From Streptococcus sp. X13SY08 (GTDB lineage: Bacteria > Bacillota > Bacilli > Lactobacillales > Streptococcaceae): a stretch of DNA of 64,000 nt. The DNA lies in contig NZ_LFYO02000002.1 in NCBI RefSeq assembly GCF_001182825.2, positions 620,001 through 684,000 of the forward strand, given 5' to 3'. Both the position numbers and the translations under genes were made by a program. The notes beneath the pieces were generated by a model. It had not been told where the DNA came from and searched no databases. It worked only from the letters and a program-made list of their open reading frames with translations. This document shows positions 40,501 through 50,068 of the stretch, piece after piece (positions within the stretch are counted from its first letter, which is position 1; each line of letters starts with the position of its first letter).

Positions 40501-41545
40501 ATGAAAAAGAACATCTATTACCTTGCTGGACTCGGATTAAGCTTACTAGCACTTACCGCTTGTTCGTCGACTGATTCTAAGTCCACCAAATCTGAAAAAC
40601 CAGAAATCACTTCTTCTCTGAATGCTGTGAATAATCATCAAGAAATTCGTACAGAGCAATTTGTAGCAGATTCCGGTCGTTTTTCAGTTCAAGCCCCAAA
40701 AGGTTGGTCTCAACAAAACAATCCTGAAAAAATTGTTACTTCTCCCAAAAATAGTATTGCTCTTGAATCCCCTTTGAAAGATGCCTATTTTTTTTGCCCA
40801 TCAATTTTCAAAAAACGACATCCAACTCAGCTTGGCAGAATTCGTGACTTACGATTTAAAAAACTCACAAACAAATGAGCAATTAAAAAATGCCATCCCA
40901 AAGGAAGCGACAATTGAAGGAAAAACAGGCTATCTTATTGAAAAGACGATTACTGAATTTGGAATAAAAAATATCGTCTATATCTCCTATTACGAAGAGG
41001 GAGACTCTTATCACTTAATTAACTTTCAAAGTCCCAAAGAAAATCAAGCGGCAACAAAAAAATATCTTGAAGCGGCTATAAAAGACTGGAAGAATCTATC
41101 TGTTGAAAGTAAAGCAGCTGTTTTGGACCAAACTATTCCTATACCAAACAACCATTTGACTGCCTCCATTCTGAGTATTTGGAAATATAATAAAGATGCC
41201 AACCAAGATCCTAACAGTGCTTACTATTCGTCGATAGACAAGCAAGTCAATTTTGGAGTATTTAGTCAATCCACCACGGGCTATACCGTTGATTTAGCAG
41301 TTTATGCTCAAGAATATGCTGCCAACGTTTCTGAAAATCCCCAACTTACTCCCGTTACTGTCGGTCAGCACCAAGCCTACTTGATTGAATATATCGACTC
41401 CAGCGACCCAACTTGGAATACAGCTATCAATGTCTACATTGTTCATATCAATGAACAATTGATTACTTTATTTTTCGGAACTTTACCGTCTGAAGTTGAA
41501 CCTTTGCGACCAACTATGGAAGCGATTATCTCTTCCATCAAATAA
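40501..41545 (+). pseudogene. Lipoprotein with a frameshift at a T8 tract (possibly phase-variable)
   Basis: The start at 40501 (GGAGGAACG upstream) gives a lipoprotein signal with lipobox LTAC: MKKNIYYLAGLGLSLLALTA then CSSTDSK. The body opens with RFSVQAPKGWSQ and SIALESPLKDAYFF. At 40788-40795 a run of eight T residues shifts the frame; with seven T the protein continues AHQFSKNDIQLSLAEFVTYD for about 250 residues through GYLIEKTITEFGIKNIVYISYYEEG to MEAIISSIK at 41545. Sequence before and after fits a PsbP/DUF-like surface lipoprotein of 347 residues. As read here, only 107 residues of it are correct. Confidence 0.8.
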
Positions 41546-41596
41546 AGAATATCAGACTAAACGTTCTCTTATCAGCTAAATGAGTCACGTATCACT

Positions 41597-41625
41597 AGTC
41601 AGTCCTAAAGGGGGCTGGCTTTTTT
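41597..41625 (+). terminator. Terminator of the lipoprotein gene
   Basis: AGTCAGTCC pairs with GGGCTGGCT (two G-T pairs) and is followed by TTTTTT. A second hairpin, AAAGTCATC / GATGACTTT, lies at about 41696-41734. Confidence 0.6.
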
Positions 41626-42083
41626 ATCTAAAGCTTGTGTTAGGTTGCTCCTTTGAGACGAGTCTCTGTTTATTTTAAAGTTAAAAAGAATAAAAAAAGT
41701 CATCCATCGCCTTAACATAAGCAAAAGATGACTTTCTTATTGGATTGGTTTTGCAGATTGATGTTTTCCGCAAAAATCTTATTTCTATTTTATCCACTGT
41801 TAAACCTAACCTTCCGTCCATACCAACTGTCAGATGGTTCCCAAATAGAAGGTTTTGCTGTTGCTACTGCCCTTGAATATTGTGGTTGAACAGGGCTGAT
41901 GATTGCTTTCGGTTTCACAGAAGATTGTGATACGGCGGATATTTTTTAACGAAGTCTCGTTTCTCAATATCTGAAATTGCCGTGCGGGTGAAGTTTGACT
42001 TAGCGTTCCTAGATGAACATTTTACTGTTTTCTAAATTCGCGTCTGATCGCCCCCCTTTTTGAGTCTTCACTCTTTCAATACA
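41626..42083. other. Intergenic region with unidentified coding relics
   Basis: On the minus strand between about 41815 and 42010 there are protein-like pieces in alternating frames, such as KSNFTRTAISDIEKRDFVKK and PKAIISPVQPQYSRAVATAK followed by SIWEPSDSWYGRKVRF. They suggest the tail of a decayed secreted protein, but I cannot identify it. No open frame above 60 codons is left. Confidence 0.4.
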
Positions 42084-43248
42084 TTACTTTCCAGCGAAAT
42101 ATTTCGTCCATTGCTCTTTTCCACTTGACAACGTGAAGAGATTGATTACTTGGGCACCTTTATTGTCAACTGTAATGGCTTTTCCAGAAACACTTCCCCC
42201 TTGTCCAATATCTGCTACAAGGTAACGACGCATGCCTACGTTGGTATTGGCATCAGAATCTGTTACGTAGATGGCAGTGATTTTTCCTGACTTATCAAAT
42301 CAGCTCCCCAAACATTGATTACATGACTGATATGGTTGTTGTTATAAGTATGAGATAAACCTAACGCTTTTCCTGACTTCAACTCCTGTTTGATTAATTC
42401 TCCAAATTGGACAATATCCATATTTTTCAAATCATAGCGCTTCGTCAAATGTGTTGCTTCGCTTCCACGTTTAAAAATATCTTGGAAGAAAGCACCTGCC
42501 ATTGCTTTTCCTTTGTCTGTAGTCGTATCAGTTGGGTTTTGATACTGTCCTTTTTCGTAATTAATACGGTAACCATTGATGAATAAATCTAAGGCAATAT
42601 CCGACATGATTCCATGACCTTTGCTCGAAAGATCTTTGAAAACTTTCTCACGGAAATATTTAAATAATGCACTATCCGTTTGAGAATTTTTTGTGTTGAT
42701 AGCTTCCTGTAAATCAAAAGCAGTTTCCCCATTTACCACCAATTTTGTTTGGTTTGGTTTGGTTTCTCTTTTATAAATTGCGCAATCTCTTCTTTGTTTT
42801 GGTCAAACCACCAGTGAAGCATATTTCCTGCCGTTGCAGGACCACAAAGCAAACGATCTATTCCATTGTTTTGGTCCTTAGTAATATCGTACCAGCCTTG
42901 ATTTTCTTTGTATTCTGTACGGTAAATACCTTTGTCTTCTGTATCTTCTGTGAATTCAGATATCGCCGGTGCTTTTACATCCTCAGCCCAGACAGTTTCT
43001 TGAACCCCCTTAACATTGTACACAGTGGTTGTTTCTCCAATAGCTGACGTGTTCTCTTGTTTTGAAAACTGTGAAGATGAGTCAACCGTTGGAATCTGCT
43101 TGCTCTCTGTTTGACTTACCGCGACTGAATTAGAAATAGAAGATTCCGCAGGTTCAACTGCCGACACTGATACTCCTACTGATAAGCTAACACTAGCCAA
43201 TACTGCTACTGCAAATGTCGAATAACGACAAATTTTTATTTGCTTCAT
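42084..43248 (-). pseudogene. IdeS/Mac-type immunoglobulin-degrading cysteine protease, two frameshifts
   Basis: The start at 43248 (AGGAGG upstream) gives a signal peptide (FAVAVLASVSLSVGVSVSA) and a linker. The catalytic domain has WAEDVKAPAISEF, GWYDITKDQNNGIDRLLCGPATAGNMLHWWF with the active Cys, and after a frameshift KALGLSHTYNNNHISHVINVWGAD with the His and Asp. The first break lies in a pentanucleotide repeat (42747-42765). The second, loss of one T near 42298, hits the second catalytic Asp (WGADFD becomes WGADL). A third frame then completes the family end, ITAIYVTDSDANTNVGMRRYLV to FAGK at 42084. The intact protein would be about 380 residues, as in S. pyogenes IdeS, not the 1100-residue S. 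suis form. Confidence 0.9.
42747..42765 (-). repeat. Pentanucleotide tandem repeat in the IdeS-like gene
   Basis: On the minus strand AAACC is present three times followed by AAAC. Each unit gained or lost changes the frame by five bases. Loss of exactly one unit restores the frame as KPNQTKLVVNGE. Confidence 0.85.
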
Positions 43249-43703
43249 TAAACAAATAACCTCCTTGTTGTTGCATTTGTATTTCTGTGTTATATATATA
43301 ATACAATTTTGGATTGTAAAATAGATTAGAAGATTTGTCAAGATACAAAAATAAGTTAAAAACTTTGATATATCAACGTCTTTGTTTTTTATCATCCGCT
43401 TAAACGTCACTGTCAAGTAACTTGATATCCTGTTTCAGTAGCTAACTCCACCTCCAATTTACTAAAATTACAACAATAAATTGGAGAAATGAATGTAAAA
43501 ATAGAGTCAAATAGGCTGGGATAAAATCCCAGCCTCGGTTCATTTTTTGAGTAATAGTTGTTCTATGCAATGGCTGATGGGAAGTTCTTATTCCTTCCAC
43601 CCAAAGGGATAGCAATTCCCCTAATCAAGTGTGCAGAGATGGGAATAAAGAAATCTAGAGATAGAACTTTTAAATGTATTATCTAAAAATAAAAAGTGGA
43701 GAC
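43249..43703. other. Intergenic region with promoter of the IdeS-like gene and hairpins
   Basis: On the minus strand TTTACA followed 16 bases later by TATATA (about 43292-43320) may be the IdeS promoter. AGGCTGGGA and TCCCAGCCT at 43513-43535 form a strong hairpin. The stretch 43550-43690 has no recognised gene. Confidence 0.45.
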
Positions 43704-43744
43704 AAAATTGGTAAACCATCATTTTACAATGATTTACCAATTTT
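43704..43744 (-). terminator. Terminator of yaaA
   Basis: AAAATTGGTAAA and TTTACCAATTTT are perfect 12-base arms about 16 bases after the yaaA stop; the arms also contain an internal CAT/ATG pairing. Confidence 0.7.
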
Positions 43745-43759
43745 CATCCCACTCTCTTT

Positions 43760-44491
43760 TTAGTCAACATTTCTTACAAAGACAATTTTCCTATCCTCTG
43801 ACAAATCTTCTCGATAAGAAAATCCATCAGCATTAAATTGTTTGATATCCTCAATTCTCTGAATTTGTTGCTCCGCCATGTACGACAAAAAGCGCCCGCG
43901 CCCCTTTTTGGAAATAGTAGAATGAACTTTGAGACTTCCAACACGATTTTCCATAAAAACTAACTTGACCATACGCTCTTGAATGACTGGCGAGAAGACG
44001 CCTTCGAATTCGGAAGATAAAAGCGATAAAATAAGGTCATCATCTGCAACGATCTCATCATACTGGCTGCGCCAATATTGTTTGAGAGAAGTTTTGCCAA
44101 TTTTTAAACTGCCTTGAAAATCCAAGCGATGAGGCGAAATCAAATCAAAGACATTGATAAGACCATAAAGTCCAGTTGTGATAAAGGCATGCTGGCGGAG
44201 ATAGTTGATTTCCTCATTCGTCAAATCTGTCCGCTTCATATAGCGGTACATGAGACCATCATAGAGCTGCCAAGCTGGGTAGGATTTAGCTTGTTGGGCT
44301 ACTATTCGTCTGAAACGATCCCATTCTAGCTGTGCCTTATCGACATTAATTTTGAAGAAATGTGCCAACTCCTTCTCAGACATGGCTAAGAGAACATCGA
44401 GGACTGCTTGGCTAGCCACAGACAAGTGTTCAAAGGGACTATTATCTAAATTAGTATTTAATTCTTTAGCATTTGGAAGTAAGATTTTCAT
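43760..44491 (-). CDS. yaaA: Peroxide stress protein YaaA (DUF328)
   Basis: A 243-residue YaaA: KILLPNAKELNTNLDN at the N-terminus, AWQLYDGLMYRYMKRTDLT, FITTGLYGLINVFDLISPHRLDFQG, and the C-terminal KGRGRFLSYMAEQQIQRIEDIKQFNADGFSYREDLS. YaaA lowers free iron and protects DNA from peroxide damage in E. coli. A single gene with its own terminator. Confidence 0.95.
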   Translation of the reverse strand: MKILLPNAKELNTNLDNSPFEHLSVASQAVLDVLLAMSEKELAHFFKINVDKAQLEWDRFRRIVAQQAKSYPAWQLYDGLMYRYMKRTDLTNEEINYLRQHAFITTGLYGLINVFDLISPHRLDFQGSLKIGKTSLKQYWRSQYDEIVADDDLILSLLSSEFEGVFSPVIQERMVKLVFMENRVGSLKVHSTISKKGRGRFLSYMAEQQIQRIEDIKQFNADGFSYREDLSEDRKIVFVRNVD

Positions 44492-44530
44492 GCTTTTATT
44501 GTAGCATATTTTTTGACTTTCACTTTTTTC

Positions 44531-44590
44531 TTGCGAATATTTTTCAAAAATGATATCATCTAGTTATTAAAACTAGATTAACTAGAGGTG
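44531..44590 (+). promoter_or_regulatory. Promoter and palindromic operator of the DUF1836-trhA operon
   Basis: TTGCGA (44531-44536) and TATCAT (44554-44559) are 17 bases apart. The transcription start region holds CTAGTT and AACTAG, an inverted repeat at 44560-44576, followed by a third half-site TTAACTAG (44579-44585). AGAGGTG serves as ribosome binding site. Confidence 0.6.
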
Positions 44591-44593
44591 CTT

Positions 44594-45040
44594 ATGAAAA
44601 AATTGCCAAAATGGGTAGAGCTACCGCAACTTGATCTATATTTAGACCAAGTTTTGCTCTACGTCAATGAGCAGACCATCTCTGCTATTTCCAAAAACGA
44701 AAAACCACTGACACCTTCCATGATTAATAATTATGTCAAGCATGGTCATCTGGAAAAACCCATCAAGAAAAAATACAATCAGCACCATGTGGCGCGCCTC
44801 ATCGTCATCAGTCTTGCGAAGGCTGTTTTTGCCATTGCAGATATTTGCGCCATGATTGACCTGCTATCAAAAGAACGGTCGGCGGATTTGCTCTATGATG
44901 ATTTTATGACCTGCCTGCAAGAAGGTCAATCGGAGGTCCATCCCGTGATTGCCCACGCCTGTGCGACCATTCGCTCTTATCAAAAAACCTTACAAACTAT
45001 GCAAAAATTGGAGGAGGTTCAAGATGAATCAAACCTTTAG
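44594..45040 (+). CDS. DUF1836 protein, putative MerR-like DNA-binding regulator
   Basis: A 148-residue protein of the DUF1836 family. It starts MKKLPKWVELPQLDLYLDQV and has an HTH-like part, ISKNEKPLTPSMINNYVKHGHLEKPIKKKYNQHHVARLIVISLAKAVFAIADI, similar to MerR helix-turn-helix proteins. The family is thought to be regulatory, but little is proven. ATG 44594 lies six bases after AGAGGTG; the GTG two codons earlier is part of that site. It overlaps trhA by 17 bases. Confidence 0.8.
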   Translation: MKKLPKWVELPQLDLYLDQVLLYVNEQTISAISKNEKPLTPSMINNYVKHGHLEKPIKKKYNQHHVARLIVISLAKAVFAIADICAMIDLLSKERSADLLYDDFMTCLQEGQSEVHPVIAHACATIRSYQKTLQTMQKLEEVQDESNL

Positions 45041-45674
45041 ATTCTCCAAACAATTGTCTTTTGGAGAGGAAATTGGCAACGCCGTGACCCACGCTATCAG
45101 CTCGCTCCTTATGTTGATTCTACTACCTATTTCTGCTATTTATAGCTATAATCATGGGGGGATGATCCAAGCAGTCGGCGTATCTATCTTTATTGTCAGT
45201 CTTTTTCTCATGTTTCTGTCGTCGACCATTTACCATTCCATGTCCTATGGCAGTCTCCACAAATATATTTTACGGATTATTGACCATAGTATGATATATA
45301 TCGCCATTGCCGGCAGCTACACTCCAGTAGTGTTAACACTGATGAATAATTGGCTCGGGTACCTCATTTTGACCATTCAGTGGGGAACGACCGCCTTTGG
45401 TATTTTATATAAAATTTTTGCAAAAAAGGTGAATGAAAAATTCAGCCTGACTCTTTACCTCATCATGGGCTGGTTGGTTGTCATAATCTTTCCTGCTATC
45501 GTATCACAAACAGGTTCAGCATTTTGGCTACTGATGTTAGCAGGAGGACTTTCTTACAGCATCGGTGCTATCTTCTACGCCCAGAAACGTCCCTATTTCC
45601 ACATGATTTGGCACCTCTTTATCATCTTGGCTAGCCTTCTCCAATATGGTGCTATTGTCTTTTGTATGAATTAA
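45024..45674 (+). CDS. trhA: Hemolysin III family membrane protein (PAQR/TrhA type)
   Basis: A 216-residue protein with seven membrane segments. Motifs are FGEEIGNAVTHAISSLLML at the N-terminus, SSTIYHSMSYGSLHKYILRIIDHSMIYIAIAGSYTPVVL in the middle (His and Asp zinc ligands) and YFHMIWHLFIILASLLQYGAIVF at the end. Bacillus TrhA members affect membrane-lipid energetics. The start at 45024 follows GGAGG and overlaps the DUF1836 gene. Confidence 0.93.
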   Translation: MNQTFRFSKQLSFGEEIGNAVTHAISSLLMLILLPISAIYSYNHGGMIQAVGVSIFIVSLFLMFLSSTIYHSMSYGSLHKYILRIIDHSMIYIAIAGSYTPVVLTLMNNWLGYLILTIQWGTTAFGILYKIFAKKVNEKFSLTLYLIMGWLVVIIFPAIVSQTGSAFWLLMLAGGLSYSIGAIFYAQKRPYFHMIWHLFIILASLLQYGAIVFCMN

Positions 45675-45714
45675 AAAAGAATTTGGAACTACTTTTAGTC
45701 CAAACTCTTTTTTT
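45673..45714 (+). terminator. Terminator of the DUF1836-trhA operon
   Basis: AAAAAAGA-ATTTGGA pairs with TCCAAA-TCTTTTTTT around about 11 bases. Confidence 0.7.
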
Positions 45715-46149
45715 ATGATTTGTTTGAAAGTACTCAGTGGCTAGAGGTTCAAACTCTTGAGAATAGGTTAAAGCAATTTTTATCATCCTGACAGAAAGAT
45801 ATGAGCTAAGCCCTTTTTATTTCCAAGCAGAATTTCACAGTCCTTTTCCTCAATCAAAACATATCCGCTTGACTAGAAGCAACATTCCCTGCTATTTCAT
45901 TATTACCTCTATTATCCAGTATACTTCTCTTGAATTCTTTTGCGCATAAATATTTATATCTATATTTTCTATTTTTATATTGCAGCCGCTATCATTGTTG
46001 TGTTTGCTGATTTAATAATTAATCTAAAAATTTATAGAATAGCAACCATAATGAAATTTTATACAATTTTTGATGCTAAAAATTTGAAATTATATTTATA
46101 ATGCAGTAAACTAACTTTGTCACCATACAGCATTCTATTGGATGTTGTC
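45715..46149. other. AT-rich intergenic region
   Basis: No gene or clear repeat is seen. It separates trhA from the truncated surface protease, whose signal peptide coding part should have been here and has been lost. Confidence 0.4.
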
Positions 46150-48488
46150 ACGTTTCCATTCCTGTCGAAAGTCCGATTGTATACATCCCATCAGAAACAT
46201 TGCCTTTAGATGAAGAAAAAACAGTAGAACAAGGTACACCAGGTAAAATTGAACTAACCACAACTGATAATGGTGACGTTACAGAAACTCGCGTCGATCC
46301 AACCCCTACTACACAAGAAGTTGGTACTCCTCCTTCAAATGAACAGATCCAAACTACGGAGCCAGCAAAAACTGAATATGAATTAGATGTGAATACACCA
46401 TATGGTCAAGATGTGACTATTGAAGGACATGATGGAGGAACTTCTACTTCAACCGTCTATAAAATTGAAACTGTCACAGATGATGCCTTGCTTTCATCAT
46501 CATACTAAAGATCAAACATCCAAATGGACTGATGATTCCTTTTGGACCACAAATAATGACAACGAAGTCCCAAGTGATCGAATTATTGTAGCTGAAAATA
46601 AATTATTTACAGAAAAAGAACCAGATGCTGCTACCATGTCTGCACAAGAAACGACCATTCGTGAGATTATGCAAGTTGGTGAATTAAGAAACGACCAAGC
46701 AAACATCAAGTTAACATCAGAATCTTTAAATCCTACAAATACAGAATTCCGTCAAAAATACTCTATGACAGACGATTGAGTATTGTATGATAATATATTT
46801 ATATTATCGTCTCAAGATATTAATAACGTCGCTCATAACTTCCATTTGGCAAACGTCGGTAACGGTGGCTTAACAGAATCTAATGAAGATACAGCTGCAG
46901 ATGATTACGAACGCTTTTATGATTCCACACGTATCACTGACGCTATGTATGGAGATTTAAAAGCTGATATGATGCGTGTAGAATTAGCAAAAACTGAACT
47001 AACGAAACTTAACAAGTTCGATGATGCGAAGCAACAAGAATACAACAAAGTTAAAACCAATTTTGAACAAATCACACGTCGTTATAATAACGCACGCGAT
47101 TATATTCGCTTAGATTGGGTCGGGTCAACAGATAAAGCCGATGTTCGAAATGAAGTTGACCAATTAGTGAAAGATAAACTACCAACTGAAGTCCGTCGTA
47201 TGTTTACAAGCGTTAATTGGATTGTTGATGATGGCACCATGAATCTATCTACATTAGGTTATGTATCTAATAACCAACAAATTAACTTAATTTATTCAGA
47301 TAGAGAAGAAGCAAATAAAAACCCGAAATCTTTATTGGCAACATTGCTCCACGAATTAGGTCACGTTATTGATACATCCAGTGGTACTATTTTAGAAAAA
47401 ACAGATTTAAACAAAAATCAAACCATTGAAAATCAACCAAGTCAGCATGTTTACGGTTTCTCTAGTACCAAAGAGTTTATTGATTTATGGTCCACTTATT
47501 TCCCAACAAATCAGAATATATGGGAATACGTCAGTCAACAAAGTCCAGAAAATCGTAACCAACCAAACGCTGAGGCTTTTGCTGAAGGCTGGTCACAGTA
47601 TTTAATGAAACGTTTTTATGGAAAACCTTATACCCAATATATCCGTTTAACGCAACAAGATTTACAAACTGCTCACCTCAGTGGACAAGATGGTGTCATT
47701 CCCGTTGAAATGGACAAAGATGGTGTTGATCAAATAATCCGTGAAACGTTTGCAGATCGTTTAGCCAATCCTTGGGCTAAAATGGAAGGTTATTTTGCGG
47801 CATTATATAATAAATTATTTGAACAAAAGCGCGATCACATTTTAGTCCCACGCTCAGTTGAAAAAGCCATTGCTGTCCAAAATCATAAGATATTATTAGG
47901 TGCAAAACCAACTATAGAAACTAAATGGGAGCTTCTTGATGGCAATCAAGGTATTATCCAACGCACCTATGATACAACTTATACACTGGACGAAGTGTAC
48001 CATGTAGCCAAACCAAATGTTACCATCACAGATGGTGAAAAACGGTTAAACAGCGTTGAATCAACTGAAGATGGTGTCAATAAAATCACGATCACCCGTA
48101 TTTGGACCGTCGAAAATGGACAACCTAAAGAAACTGTTTCTAGAGAGGTCCAGCCGTTAAAGATTGAGGCAAAAAATGCAACCTCAGCCGATAAAACTAT
48201 TGTCGTTACCAAGGTTGAACAAGGAACTGACCATGCCATTGAAACAAAGACACTATCATTAGAAGCTAATGTCACAACAAACTCACTATCAATCCTAAGC
48301 GTAATGCTACTGAGTCAACAAAAGCTGATACTGCTACACAACCTGTAACCTTATCTGCTAACACTGGAAAACACTTGCCCAGCACTGGTGAACATCGTAA
48401 CAGTTCTACAAATATGATGGGTGCCTACGGTATGATCTTGTTTGCTACCGCTGTGGGGTTACATTTTTCTGCAAAAGAAAAAGGATAG
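46150..48488 (+). pseudogene. Cell-wall-anchored metalloprotease of the anthrax lethal factor-like (ATLF) type, decayed
   Basis: The 5' end with the signal peptide is missing. A G5-like domain (PIVYIPSETLPLDEEKTVEQG then KIELTTTDNGDVTETRVDPT) is followed by a frameshift near 46490, a TGA at 46777-46779 (likely Trp), and a 500-codon open frame. This holds the zinc site LLHELGHVIDTSSG and, 90 residues on, NAEAFAEGWSQYL with the third ligand Glu, the HExxH plus E arrangement of ATLF-domain proteases. A second G5-like unit follows (YHVAKPNVTITDGEKRLNSV). A last frameshift near 48275-48290 precedes the anchor KHLPSTGE, a membrane segment and FSAKEKG at 48488. Family assignment is by motif only. 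Confidence 0.78.
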
Positions 48489-48533
48489 ACGCACGAATAA
48501 CAACAAAAATAGTACTGATAAGAATGGTATAAA

Positions 48534-48573
48534 AAATACTCCTGAATCTACACGCTAGACTCAGGAGTATTTT
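48534..48573 (+). terminator. Bidirectional terminator
   Basis: AAATACTCCTGA and TCAGGAGTATTT are perfect arms around about 15 bases, between the metalloprotease relic and the convergent ECF gene. Confidence 0.8.
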
Positions 48574-48639
48574 ATTATGGTCTTATAATCGAAAAACAGA
48601 TTCATGAGAAACAAAATAACTTTCTCGCAGAATATTAGA

Positions 48640-49112
48640 TTACTTCTTCATCATATTTTTTAAAATAGGATAGAGAATAGGTACCGAGATGACGGTCACA
48701 AGGGCTGAGCCAAAGGTTCCTGTAATTTTAGCAATCGCCGCAACAAATGATGAAGCTACATCAAGATTAACCACCAGCACACCTGTCAAAGTATACTTGA
48801 AAAGATTAAGAATAATTTTAGTAACGGCAGCGATTATTCCTGCTGAAGAACCAAGCAGACGACGAGAGATTCTAAAATGGTAATCCAAACCACTGAAGCA
48901 TAGCCTGTCAGTAAATCAAACATTCCTAAACCAATCGCTGCTGCAAGGGCCCCTCGCTTGGAACCAAAAAGCAAAACGCCAACTACAACCAGAGCATTTC
49001 CAAAGTGAATAAACTGAGCGCCAACTGGAATCCGCAAAGCATAGACACTAATAAAAATCAGAGTGGCAAAGAGGCTGGTCTCGACAAGTGTACGGAGGGA
49101 TTTGTTTTTCAT
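48640..49112 (-). pseudogene. ECF transporter S component, probably for vitamin B6, frameshifted
   Basis: The start at 49112 gives KNKSLRTLVETSLFATLIFISVYALRIPVGAQFIHFGNALVVVGVLLFG, then KRGALAAAIGLGMFDLLTGYASVVWITILESLVV, typical of the six-helix S components. A one-base shift near 48860 leads to a stop, while the other frame continues RLLGSSAGIIAAVTKIILNLFKYTLTGVLV to PILKNMMKK at 48640. It lies 14 bases after the pyridoxamine kinase gene, so it was probably a PdxU-type pyridoxine carrier. Confidence 0.8.
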
Positions 49113-49126
49113 AAATATTCTTCTTT

Positions 49127-49981
49127 CTATTTTCTTTCATTTAAGGCTTGAATATCAAGAGCGAGTTGACCAAGATGAGGTTCAAAAAAGACTCCCCATT
49201 TTCGGTCTCTATCTATTTCTATGGTGGAAGCTAGAGCTTGGTCTAAAAATCTAAGGAAGACTGGAAAGGCATCCCGCAACTCAATATTCTCTACAAAAGC
49301 CACTGCGATTAAAGTTGATAGGATGTCTCCTGTTCCAAAAAAATGTCCTACTTTCCGAGAAGTCATGATGTAATGTGGTTGCTGATGATCCTCTCTAGCA
49401 TCTAAATAGGCAAGGCCAATCCGATCCTTCTCAAAAGAAATTCCTGTTAGAATAATCTTTTTGGCTCCTAATGTTGCTAGTTCATGAAGTAATTTTGCCA
49501 CATCTTTCTCTTCGTATGTGCCCCCCAGATATGCTTGATCTGTTAAAAGCGCTGCTTCCGTCAAATTGGGTATCAGAACATCCGCTGATTGAGCTAGGTG
49601 ACGCATTTGTAGGACATAGTCTTGGGTAAATCCAGAATACAAACGCCCATGATTCCCCATTACAGGATCTAACACAATAGGAACTTGGTTTTTTCTGGCA
49701 AAATCCTCTAGCTGAGTTAGCTGCTTCTTGCTACGACAATAGCCAATCAATATACCATCCAGCTCAAGCTCTAGGCTCTGCCATTGTCCTAAAAACGGTG
49801 CCATAAGCTCGGTCTGATCAACAATATGAGGCTGAGAAAATCCACCTGTATGTGAGGATAGGAGAACCGTGGGCAGAATAGCTGTTTCAATCTGGCAGGC
49901 ACTCAGTATGGGAAGACTGGCCGCCAAGGCAACTTTTCCAATACCAGGAAGATCATTGGCGACTATGATACGCTTGGCCAT
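49127..49981 (-). CDS. pdxK: Pyridoxamine / pyridoxine kinase
   Basis: A 284-residue PfkB-like kinase: IIVANDLPGIGKVALAASLPIL, SSHTGGFSQPHIVD, PIVLDPVMGNHGRLYSGF, LIPNLTEAALLTDQAY and the phosphate-binding loop KVGHFFGTGDILSTLIAVAF with the catalytic Asp. It phosphorylates B6 vitamers to supply PLP. The start at 49981 aligns with the family; a longer frame upstream crosses the promoter. It is intact, although its transporter gene and divergent regulator are both broken. Confidence 0.9.
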   Translation of the reverse strand: MAKRIIVANDLPGIGKVALAASLPILSACQIETAILPTVLLSSHTGGFSQPHIVDQTELMAPFLGQWQSLELELDGILIGYCRSKKQLTQLEDFARKNQVPIVLDPVMGNHGRLYSGFTQDYVLQMRHLAQSADVLIPNLTEAALLTDQAYLGGTYEEKDVAKLLHELATLGAKKIILTGISFEKDRIGLAYLDAREDHQQPHYIMTSRKVGHFFGTGDILSTLIAVAFVENIELRDAFPVFLRFLDQALASTIEIDRDRKWGVFFEPHLGQLALDIQALNERK

Positions 49982-50007
49982 AAGATTCCTTTCCAGTTTT
50001 CTTTTTA

Positions 50008-50036
50008 TTGTAATGGAAATCGTTTTGCGGTACAAT
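50008..50036 (+). promoter_or_regulatory. Promoter of the pdxR-like gene
   Basis: TTGTAA (50008-50013) and TACAAT (50031-50036) are 17 bases apart in the intergenic region shared with pdxK. Confidence 0.6.
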
Positions 50037-50068
50037 AGAGGAAATTCATATCTGTACGGGGACAGCTT

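Noticed and set aside
41560..41740. Closely spaced hairpins, considered as a CRISPR-like array
   Set aside because: There are only two different hairpins, no regular repeats or spacers and no cas genes in the window; they are terminators.
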